A stretch of DNA of 5,226 nucleotides from JBALVO01 sp036961445 (GTDB lineage: Bacteria; Pseudomonadota; Gammaproteobacteria; Pseudomonadales; Halieaceae): NCBI GenBank assembly GCA_036961445.1, contig JBALVO010000188.1:1-5226 (forward strand), in the 5' to 3' direction. Position numbers and translations under genes: made by a program. Shown here piece after piece: positions 1 to 5,226 of the stretch (position 1 is the first letter of the stretch; each line of letters starts with the position of its first letter). The notes beneath the pieces were generated by a model, which was given only the letters and a program-made list of their open reading frames with translations, searched no databases and had not been told where the DNA came from.

Positions 1-344
1 TGAATTATGCCGGTGGATTTATGGCGGCATTGTCTTTGGATTTTCTTATTCGTGACGAAACCAATGGATCAAAATCACTAACAGATTTGTGGCGCTATCT
101 ATTAGTGACCTACCCTCGTCACGGAAAAGTGTTCACCCTTTTGGAACTGTATGACTCTGTAAATAAATTATTTGGAACGACTATTGCGATAGAATTGGAA
201 CGTTATGTCACTAGCCCTGAAATGATCCCCGTGTTTGAAAGCGCAAAGTTGATGGGATTATCGTATGACGGTGAAAAATTATTTGTTTCTGAAGACGCAA
301 CTGAGAGACAAAAGAAATTATGGCGGGGGTTCTTGTTAAGATGA
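1..344 (+). CDS. M61-family (glycyl aminopeptidase-like) peptidase, C-terminal part, 5' end outside window
   Basis: The reading frame is open from base 3 (first full codon AAT) to the TGA at 342-344, so the gene begins upstream; the ATG at 21 is probably internal. The visible 113 residues start NYAGGFMAALSLDFLIRDET and continue with SKSLTDLWRYL. This resembles the M61 pattern Y-x-[KG]-G-x3-AL-x-LD-x2-IR-x2-T followed by SL-x-D, which in that family lies after the HExxH zinc site. A later segment, LERYVTSPE-IPVFESAKLMGL, fits the helix and strand region that follows. M61 enzymes cleave N-terminal residues, often glycine or alanine, and many are exported. The zinc site is outside the window, so activity cannot be judged. 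Many relatives carry a C-terminal PDZ domain; this protein ends without room for one. No clear ribosome-independent terminator follows. The family call rests on motif recall, not on a search; an unrelated or hypothetical protein remains possible. Confidence 0.55.
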   Translation, partial: NYAGGFMAALSLDFLIRDETNGSKSLTDLWRYLLVTYPRHGKVFTLLELYDSVNKLFGTTIAIELERYVTSPEMIPVFESAKLMGLSYDGEKLFVSEDATERQKKLWRGFLLR

Positions 345-443
345 CTTTTGCCGTGGGGTGAACTGGGCATAATCAAGCTAATATGAAGCAGCACTTTAGA
401 GGGTATTGCCAAGTAAACTCTCCAAAATTGATAGAATTGGCCC

Positions 444-737
444 ATGAATACCTACAAACGCTACCGATTTCCACCTGACATAATTTTCTATGTCGTATGG
501 CTGTACTATCGCTTCAATCTGAGCCACCGCCGGTGTGCCGGACCATTCATAGAAGACCTCCTTGCCGAACGGGGTATCACTGCCAGCCGTGAAGCGATCC
601 GCCTCTGGTACATAAAATTCGGAGCTCCATACGCCAGAAGATTGAAACGAGAGCAGAGCCTGCCCCGCGAGCAACGCGAGTGCTTTGGGTGCCGGAGTTA
701 CGGTGACACTTTCTTCATTGTATATTTTACAATGTAA
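444..737 (+). pseudogene. IS6-family transposase, truncated N-terminal fragment
   Basis: The fragment begins MNTYKRYRFPPDI and contains VVWLYYRFNLSHR, IEDLLAERGITASREAIRLW and IKFGAPYARRLKR, the N-terminal helix-turn-helix region characteristic of one IS6 subgroup. YGDTFFI (residues 86-92) reaches the edge of the DDE catalytic domain; the expected continuation DEVFVKING is replaced by VYFTM and a stop. Two in-frame insertions interrupt otherwise conserved text. Residues 30-35 (RCAGPF, bases 531-548) sit where the family has a single D. Residues 72-83 (SLPREQRECFGC, bases 657-692) are absent from the neighbouring right copy. Intact family members are roughly 230-240 residues; this has 97 and lacks all three catalytic residues in frame, so it should be inactive. 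Traces of the catalytic core may continue in another frame to about 800. Confidence 0.75.
717..737. repeat. Short AT-rich inverted repeats at the end of the transposase fragment
   Basis: ATTGTA-TATTT-TACAAT spans 717-733, and TTACA-A-TGTAA spans 727-737. They lie exactly where the left transposase loses similarity and stops. There is no T-tract of terminator type after them. They may be incidental to an AT-rich decayed stretch. Confidence 0.3.
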
Positions 738-824
738 ATTAAAGGTTTGCCGGTGCCGGTTGTACCGCCCCATTCGATTTTGGCAAATTGACTTCTACAG
801 ATCGCAGAAAGCAAGTTTCTACCG

Positions 825-1298
825 TTACGCCACTGCCCTACTCCACTCATTGAACGCACTGATCCAGAGGTGCCGATATTGCTCTGCCCCGATCTGGGGC
901 CTACTCAGATTGGATAGTTTCTAAACGGCAGCATGCGCGTTCACGAATCGCTGAACCTGCCTGGCCGACTTGAATCGTCGCATTCCCCGCTCCCAGACAC
1001 TGGTCGCCTCATGCGATTGCTCTCCCCGATTATTTTCATACTGTTCGGTACTGTGGATCGTCTCCGGAATCAGCTCCCGATGAGCAATACCATAGCCCCG
1101 CTGCTTTCGCCTTAATCGGCGGGTATCAACGACGCCGAATTTTATGCACGACAGGCGAATCGCTTCGCGGCTGGCAGTGATGCCTCGTTCAGCTAAGACG
1201 TATTCAATATCCCGATGACTTGGATTGAAGCGATAGTAAAGTCAGACAGCGTAACTGATGATCTCAGGGGGAAATCGATGGCGTTTGTATGTGTTCAT
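825..1298 (-). pseudogene. IS6-family transposase with internal deletion and two premature stops
   Basis: Read on the minus strand from the ATG at 1298, 158 codons stay in one frame to the TAA at 825-827. It starts MNTYKRHRFPPEIISYAV, has HRDIEYVLAERGITASREAI, and ends WISAFNEWSRAVA, the typical C-terminus of this IS6 subgroup. Codon 19 is TGA where relatives have Trp (AV-W-LYYRF), at 1242-1244. Codon 126 is TAG where relatives have Tyr (AAV-Y-NLFNL), at 921-923. At codons 69-70 (bases 1089-1094) the text jumps from RKQRGYG directly to IAHRELIPETIHS. This skips roughly 80 residues that normally carry the first two catalytic aspartates. The glutamate in NNRGEQSHE (codon 93), the expected third catalytic residue, remains. 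The protein cannot be functional. The short plus-strand open frames over this region are antisense shadows. Confidence 0.85.
1089..1094 (-). other. Deletion junction inside the right IS6 transposase
   Basis: The hexamer TATGGT (minus strand) encodes the YG at the junction. In intact relatives a YG pair occurs both before the DDE domain (GYGDTFF) and about 80 residues later (SYGVAHREL). A deletion between two such short direct repeats leaves one copy and preserves the frame, which is what is seen here. Confidence 0.5.
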
Positions 1299-1448
1299 GG
1301 GCCGATTCCAGCAATCTGGGCCATTTAAGTTGTCAGTACTCCCCGCTCTGTTGAGCATGAAGCATTTGGCAATGCCATTGCGTTGACCCAGGTCGGAGGC
1401 CTTCATCATCGTTGCACTCGTGCCGCCTCATAGATTGTTTTTGCGAAA

Positions 1449-1467
1449 GTTGGATCATTAATCCAAC
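1449..1467 (-). terminator. Possible weak terminator downstream of the ClsC-like gene
   Basis: A 7-bp perfect stem GTTGGAT / ATCCAAC with a 5-base loop lies 25 bases past the stop codon of the minus-strand gene. On the minus strand it is followed by TTTCGC, only a short T run. The stem is modest and not GC-rich, so intrinsic termination is possible but weak. Confidence 0.3.
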
Positions 1468-1492
1468 GATCGAGTTTTCAGAAAGGACAGGT

Positions 1493-3067
1493 CTAGAGCT
1501 GTGATTCCACCGGCAGGATGCCGATAAACCCGGATGTCACCCGCTGCCCGAAGGTTGACAGGGGATCCTTGTCATAACGCACTTCAACACCATCGTCCTC
1601 GGTGATCCACACCAGATCTCCATCGTCATCCAGTTCCAGTCGGTAACTGTTCTCAGGCAGGACGCCCTCGTCCATATACGCCTGCAGCTGTGCTGCCAGT
1701 TCAGGGCTTTCTACATAGAGGCCCGCTTCAGTATTAATGTTGGCGGAACGGGGATCCAGGTTAAAGCTGCCGACGAACAATGACTCGCCATCAAAGACCA
1801 TGGCTTTAGTGTGCAGTCCCGCCCTGGATTCACCATCCCAGGTTTTCTTGATAACGCCGGAATCAGCGCGCAGTTCATAGACAGCCGCGCCGGCCTCGAG
1901 CAATTCCTTGCGGTAGCTCGCATGTCCTGCATGGGCCGCCAGAACATCGTTTGACACCAGGGAGTTGGTCAATACTCTCACCTCCACGCCCCGGTTTTCT
2001 AATTCCTTCACGCTGGCAAGGCCCGACTCACCGACCACGAAATAAGCGGATTCCAACGTCAGTGACTTTTGGACTGTATCGAGCTTCCTGCGAAATGCAG
2101 TAACCAACTCTCCGGTCACTGCAACTTCCTTGAGGGTAGCAGGATCGTCCCATATGATTTGTCCAGGTGCCCAGGTGAGATTGTTTTCCGTTGCCTCAAT
2201 TTCTACACGAAGATTGGCAATGTCGTCATCAACTGAGTAGGGGTACTGACCTTCGGCGATGCGCTTTCGCAAACTGATAGCAGCCGCTTGTAGATCTGCA
2301 TCGGTGTAGGGGCGATCAACCAGCACCGCAATTGGGACAGCCCAATCACCCTGCCAGAAATGGTCAAAAACAGTAGAGATATCACGCACTACAGGCCCTA
2401 CCGCTATGATATCCAGGTCGCGAAAATTGGTTTCCGGGTCCACGCCGAAATAGTGATCGCCGATATTGCGTCCGCCGACAATGGCAAAACCGTTATCCAT
2501 CACTACGGTCTTGTTGTGCATGCGATGATTGACCCGTTTCATGTCAGTAATGAAGTCCAGCATCGAGGCGCTGCGGTGGGCAAAGGGATTGAAGATACGT
2601 ATTTCTATATTGGGATGCGCATCAAGTGAAGCGATCGTCTGGTCAGTCCCACCCAGGCCCATGTCGTCAGCCAGCACCCGCACCCTGACGCCACGATCGG
2701 CCGCACGCAGCAGTCGCTCAGCAAGAATTCGCCCGGTTTCGTCCGCTGCCCAGATATAGATCTGCAGATCGAGCGTTTTCTCGGCCAGGTCGATTATCCC
2801 GACACGGGTACTGAAGCCCCTATGCCCGTAGCGGAGTATCGCGAAGCCGGATTCACCCGGGTGAGCGTCCTCTGCCTCTGCCCAGATCTGGCCTAACGAA
2901 GTAGATCGGTAATCTTCCAATGCCGTCGACTCACTACGAGGATAATCAGTAGGCAAGCTGGCGCAACCGGTCGCCAGCATGACCAACAACACGGAGAAGG
3001 CCGTAAGCACCTTACCAATCTGTACTTTAGATGGCAGTACCGAACTGGCGAATGGTGACATCGGCAT
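1493..3067 (-). CDS. ClsC-like phospholipase D-family lipoprotein (putative cardiolipin synthase)
   Basis: The protein has 524 residues and two complete HKD motifs: H184-N-K186-x4-D191 followed by GGRN (198-201), and H419-T-K421-x4-D426 followed by GSFN (433-436). LDLQIYIWAADETGR, IRIFNPF, MHNKTVVMD, GGRNIGDHYFG, LTNSLVSNDV-AHAG, NLDPRS and the C-terminal ILPVE closely follow E. coli ClsC (YmdC). ClsC forms cardiolipin from phosphatidylglycerol, with phosphatidylethanolamine as phosphatidyl donor; that substrate use is inferred here. The N-terminus has a hydrophobic stretch (about 19-33) ending LATGC, so Cys35 is the probable lipidation site. Ala at +2 does not signal inner-membrane retention, so an outer-membrane, periplasm-facing location is possible. 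G-rich Shine-Dalgarno-like GGGGG ends 2 bases before the first ATG but 8 bases before the second (Met3), so Met3 may be the real start. No ymdB-like partner lies next to it. Another phosphatidyl-transfer or phospholipase role cannot be excluded. Confidence 0.88.
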   Translation of the reverse strand: MPMSPFASSVLPSKVQIGKVLTAFSVLLVMLATGCASLPTDYPRSESTALEDYRSTSLGQIWAEAEDAHPGESGFAILRYGHRGFSTRVGIIDLAEKTLDLQIYIWAADETGRILAERLLRAADRGVRVRVLADDMGLGGTDQTIASLDAHPNIEIRIFNPFAHRSASMLDFITDMKRVNHRMHNKTVVMDNGFAIVGGRNIGDHYFGVDPETNFRDLDIIAVGPVVRDISTVFDHFWQGDWAVPIAVLVDRPYTDADLQAAAISLRKRIAEGQYPYSVDDDIANLRVEIEATENNLTWAPGQIIWDDPATLKEVAVTGELVTAFRRKLDTVQKSLTLESAYFVVGESGLASVKELENRGVEVRVLTNSLVSNDVLAAHAGHASYRKELLEAGAAVYELRADSGVIKKTWDGESRAGLHTKAMVFDGESLFVGSFNLDPRSANINTEAGLYVESPELAAQLQAYMDEGVLPENSYRLELDDDGDLVWITEDDGVEVRYDKDPLSTFGQRVTSGFIGILPVESQL

Positions 3068-3097
3068 AGCCCCCTACTCTTTAATATCAGAATGCTA

Positions 3098-3126
3098 TGT
3101 ATATACTTTTGTTGAATGAGGTGCAA
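3098..3126 (-). promoter_or_regulatory. Sigma70-type promoter of the ClsC-like gene
   Basis: On the minus strand, TTGCAC (3126-3121) and TATACA (3103-3098) are separated by exactly 17 bases, which is optimal spacing. Transcription would start near 3091, giving a leader of about 24 bases that contains the G-rich ribosome binding sequence. No other pair as good is seen upstream of this gene. Confidence 0.6.
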
Positions 3127-3142
3127 TCGACAGACTCTGCCG

Positions 3143-3159
3143 ATACCCGGGTATAACCC
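3143..3159. promoter_or_regulatory. Palindromic operator candidate upstream of the ClsC-like promoter
   Basis: ATACCCGGGTAT (3143-3154) is a perfect 12-bp palindrome. It overlaps GGGT-ATA-ACCC (3149-3159), giving three ACCC/GGGT half-sites in 17 bases. It lies about 17 bases upstream of the -35 box of the minus-strand promoter, a position typical of activator sites. The regulator is unknown, and no regulator gene is in the window. Confidence 0.35.
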
Positions 3160-3453
3160 ATACTTTCTCCGGACAGTTGAATATATCGCCGCTCGAATTT
3201 TTAGGAGTTTCTATAAGGCCGCGGGCGAATTTTCTATCTCGAGACACTGGCTAGAATTTATCTGATGTCACCGCCTTGGGTTGCCTACAATTTCGGGGAG
3301 AAACGGTGGTGTGAGCAGGTGTTCATACCCGATGAAGTGGGGCAGGCTCTTCGCCGGTTCCAATACTTTCGGGCTGTTAATTTGACAGTGCCCCCAAGTG
3401 CAGTAAGGCCTGGAATTTCCCCCAAGCGCTAATCCAAGCTAAACAAAACCGCG

Positions 3454-3459
3454 TATACT
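3454..3459 (+). promoter_or_regulatory. Possible -10 box of the amidohydrolase promoter
   Basis: TATACT is a near-consensus -10 hexamer about 90 bases upstream of the start codon. No good -35 box is found 16-18 bases upstream, so it would need an activator if used. The CCCCCAAG direct repeats end 27 bases upstream of it. Confidence 0.3.
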
Positions 3460-3460
3460 C

Positions 3461-3480
3461 CTAGTTAACAATAACACTAG
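3461..3480. repeat. Imperfect inverted repeat in the amidohydrolase leader
   Basis: CTAGT (3461-3465) and ACTAG (3476-3480) flank a 10-base AT-rich centre that includes TAACAATAAC. It sits just after the possible -10 box, where a repressor could act. The arms are short and chance is a real explanation. Confidence 0.2.
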
Positions 3481-3547
3481 CAAGTATCCCTGCGCAGTGA
3501 GCGGGAAAACCTGTATCTTCTACGAAAGACTCGGAGTGATAAATATC

Positions 3548-5226
3548 ATGTTTTTCAAGTTATTTACGCGGTTATTCTTTTCGGTGTTACTGGCCCCGAT
3601 AATCACTGTATCTGCAGATGCCGACCCCTCGATCATGCATCAACAAAGCGCACATTCTATCTACTTCGGAGGCGATATTCTGACCATGGCTGGTGATCAG
3701 CCCGAGTATGTCGAGTCCTTGGTGGTCACCGATGGAAAAATTGTATTTGTCGGGGACAAAGAACCAGCGATGCAGTATGCAGACAGTAATACTGAATTGG
3801 TTGACCTCTTGGGCCATACACTACTTCCCGGCTTCATAGATCCACACAGCCATGTTTATGGCGTTGGCTTACAAGCAATGGTAGCCAACTTACTGCCGCC
3901 GCCTGATGGGACGGCAAAGACTGTGAACAATGTTATCCAACTTCTCACGAATGCCCAATCTGACCCCAAATATAAGCCTTTCATCGACAATACCGGAATC
4001 ATCATGGGGTTTGGTTATGATGACGCTGAACTTGATCGATACCCTCTGGCTACAGATCTTGATCAAGTCAGCACGGAAAAGCCGGTCATCATCATTCATA
4101 CTTCCGGTCATCTGAGCGTGTTAAACAGTGTCGCAATGTCGCTATTTGGTATCAACGCCGACAGCAAGGACCCTCAAGGGGGTGTCATACGTCGCAAAAC
4201 AGGCTCGATGGAACCCAATGGAGTTTTAGAAGAAAACGCGCACTTCGAAGTGCTTTTCGCCGTCATGAGCCGTTTTGATAATCAGTTGCAGGACAGGATG
4301 CTGGAAGCAGGACAACAACTCTATGCGAAGTACGGATACACCACCGTGCAAGAGGGTCGCGCGAGCCAACAGGCCTACACCTCTTTGGTACGCGCAGCAG
4401 AGGACAATCGACTGCTGGTGGATGTCGTGGCATATATCGACATGGTATCCAGTAGTGACATGATGGCATCACCCTACCTAAGCAAGGATTACCGCAACCG
4501 TTTCCGCGTCGGCGGCGTGAAGCTCAACTTTGACGGGTCACCTCAGGGCAAGACCGCATGGCTAACGGAGCCCTACTTCAAACCACCTAGCGGCAAGCCG
4601 GAGAGCTATAACGGATACCCAACTTTCAGTGATGAGCAGGCGAATCAATACATCACGGAAGCCTTTGCGAAAAACTGGCAGGTTCTGACACACGCTAATG
4701 GCGATGCTGCTATCGAACAATTCATTAACGCGGTTGAGGCTGGAACTGCCAAGCATGGTATGCGAGATCGCCGGCCGGTTCTCATCCATGGCCAGACCAT
4801 TCGACAGGACCAGATCGAACGCCTGAAAGACCTAGGGATCTTCCCCTCTCTATACCCTATGCATACGTTTTACTGGGGTGATTGGCATGCTAATTCGGTT
4901 CTTGGTCAGACGCGTGCCAACTTAATCTCTCCCACCGGCGACGTTCTTAAAGCAGGACTTATGTTTAGCTCTCACCATGACGCACCAGTCGCACTCCCCA
5001 GCTCATTCAGAGTCCTGGACGCTACCGTAAACAGGACCACGCGAACTAAAAAAGTTCTCGGCAAGGATCAGCGAGTAGCACCCTACACAGCGCTTAGGGC
5101 TATGACGATGTGGCCAGCGTACCAATATTTTGAGGAGAATAGTAAAGGTAGTCTGGAGATCGGAAAACACGCTGACCTGGTAATTCTCGATGCTAATCCG
5201 TTGAAGATTCCACGAGAAAAGCTCAT
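3548..5226 (+). CDS. Secreted YtcJ-like amidohydrolase (amidohydrolase 3 family), 3' end outside window
   Basis: The frame is open from ATG 3548 to the window edge, 559 codons without a stop. GGAG at 3533-3536 lies 11 bases before the start. Residues 1-23 form a Sec-type signal (K4, R8, hydrophobic core about 9-20, likely cleavage after VSA23), so the enzyme should be periplasmic; there is no lipobox. The fold markers are in order: a small beta domain (IYFGGDILTM, LVVTDGKIVFVGD), GFIDPHSHV with metal-site H100 and H102, the GVLEENA motif (E229), VKLNFDGSPQGKTAWL (K325, D329), THANGDAAI (H382), LIHGQ (H414), SSHHDAPV (D478), and the closing GSLEIGKHADLVILDANPL. These are hallmarks of metal-dependent amidohydrolases of the YtcJ type, which hydrolyse amide or related C-N bonds; the substrate cannot be read from sequence. 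Relatives usually end about 25-40 residues after the ADLVILD strand, so only the tail is missing. All expected metal ligands are present. The short minus-strand frames here are shadows. Confidence 0.88.
   Translation, partial: MFFKLFTRLFFSVLLAPIITVSADADPSIMHQQSAHSIYFGGDILTMAGDQPEYVESLVVTDGKIVFVGDKEPAMQYADSNTELVDLLGHTLLPGFIDPHSHVYGVGLQAMVANLLPPPDGTAKTVNNVIQLLTNAQSDPKYKPFIDNTGIIMGFGYDDAELDRYPLATDLDQVSTEKPVIIIHTSGHLSVLNSVAMSLFGINADSKDPQGGVIRRKTGSMEPNGVLEENAHFEVLFAVMSRFDNQLQDRMLEAGQQLYAKYGYTTVQEGRASQQAYTSLVRAAEDNRLLVDVVAYIDMVSSSDMMASPYLSKDYRNRFRVGGVKLNFDGSPQGKTAWLTEPYFKPPSGKPESYNGYPTFSDEQANQYITEAFAKNWQVLTHANGDAAIEQFINAVEAGTAKHGMRDRRPVLIHGQTIRQDQIERLKDLGIFPSLYPMHTFYWGDWHANSVLGQTRANLISPTGDVLKAGLMFSSHHDAPVALPSSFRVLDATVNRTTRTKKVLGKDQRVAPYTALRAMTMWPAYQYFEENSKGSLEIGKHADLVILDANPLKIPREKL

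Larger units (their letters stand above)
402..824 (+). mobile_element. IS6-family insertion sequence remnant (left copy)
   Basis: The probable outer end is GGTATTGCCAA at 402-412, matched in inverted orientation by TTGGCAATGCC at 1366-1376 (10 of 11 bases), and the transposase start follows at 444. The stretch AATTGGCCCATG before the start codon resembles AATCGGCCCATG before the right copy's start. The transposase reading frame stops at 737, and no matching right-hand terminal repeat is visible. The right boundary is set only by where recognisable minus-strand sequence of the other copy begins, so it is approximate. The 8 bases outside the two outer ends (CTTTAGAG and ATTGCGTT) do not match, so no target duplication for a single composite insertion is seen. 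Confidence 0.6.
825..1376 (-). mobile_element. IS6-family insertion sequence remnant (right copy, opposite orientation)
   Basis: On the minus strand, GGCATTGCCAA (1376 down to 1366) marks the probable left end, 78 bases before the transposase start. The decayed transposase follows and ends at 825. The other terminal repeat is not recognisable past the stop codon. The leader between terminal repeat and start codon is about 35 bases longer than in the left copy. The two copies differ at many positions in their shared N-terminal coding part, so they are not products of a recent duplication. Confidence 0.6.
3068..3547. other. Divergent intergenic region, 480 bp, without a supported gene
   Basis: This separates the two divergently transcribed genes. 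It holds the minus-strand promoter and palindrome near 3098-3159, two direct copies of CCCCCAAG (3391-3398 and 3419-3426), a TTGACA at 3382-3387 lacking a good -10 at 17 bases, and a TATACT at 3454-3459. A 55-codon open frame runs from ATG 3265 to TAA 3432 (MSPPWVAYNFGEKRW...) but has no clear ribosome binding site and no recognised family, so it is not called. No riboswitch or RNA gene was recognised. Confidence 0.5.

Noticed and set aside
396..773. Minus-strand open frame of 125 codons
   Set aside because: It is antisense to the recognisable IS6 transposase N-terminus (MNTYKRYRFPP...), which is clearly the coding strand there.
685..1115. Plus-strand open frames at 685-924 and 933-1115 as genes
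   Set aside because: From 825 onward the minus strand encodes IS6 transposase text (HRELIPETIHS, SAFNEWSRAVA). The plus frames have no start context or known family; only 738-824 keeps a weak IS6 resemblance, reported separately.
402..1376. A single composite transposon bounded by the two outer terminal repeats
   Set aside because: No cargo gene lies between the copies, the copies are diverged, inner ends are not recognisable, and the flanking 8-mers CTTTAGAG and ATTGCGTT are not a target duplication.
2360..2759. Two plus-strand open frames inside the ClsC-like gene
   Set aside because: They are antisense to conserved HKD-containing sequence and look like frame shadows.
3382..3410. Sigma70 promoter built on TTGACA at 3382
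   Set aside because: The hexamer 17 bases downstream is AAGGCC, which is not a usable -10 box.
3587..4789. Several minus-strand and one plus-strand short open frames over the amidohydrolase
   Set aside because: A single uninterrupted plus-strand frame with all family motifs explains this region.
1..5226. CRISPR array, tRNA, toxin-antitoxin or defence gene cluster
   Set aside because: No regularly spaced repeats, cloverleaf-like tRNA sequence or recognised defence or toxin family was seen on either strand.

Overview
The window looks like a chromosomal segment of a Gram-negative bacterium, most likely a gammaproteobacterium. This is inferred from a lipobox-type signal on a ClsC-like phospholipase D protein, a Sec signal on an exported amidohydrolase, and moderate GC content. 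No rRNA, tRNA, CRISPR array or phage module is visible.

Left (1-344, +): the 3' end of a gene whose product resembles the C-terminal part of M61-family (glycyl aminopeptidase-like) metallopeptidases. Middle-left (about 402-1376): two decayed IS6-family insertion sequences facing each other. The left one (+) keeps an N-terminal transposase piece with two in-frame insertions and then a stop. The right one (-) is a full-span pseudogene with a large in-frame deletion and two internal stops. Related sequences, GGTATTGCCAA and (inverted) TTGGCAATGCC, mark the two outer ends. The IS-derived segment separates the peptidase gene from the next gene.

Centre (1493-3067, -): an intact ClsC-type phospholipase D-family lipoprotein with two complete HKD motifs, a convincing sigma70-like promoter and a 12-bp palindrome just upstream of that promoter. 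Right (3068-3547): a 480-bp divergent intergenic region. Then (3548 to the window end, +) comes a secreted YtcJ/amidohydrolase-3 family hydrolase, cut by the window edge probably a few dozen residues before its C-terminus.

The intact genes do not form an obvious pathway. The ClsC-like protein points to anionic phospholipid synthesis or remodelling at the envelope, and the amidohydrolase and peptidase to periplasmic hydrolysis. I see no convincing new multi-gene system. The most unusual content is the degenerate inverted IS6 pair and the possible operator-like repeats between the two divergent genes.
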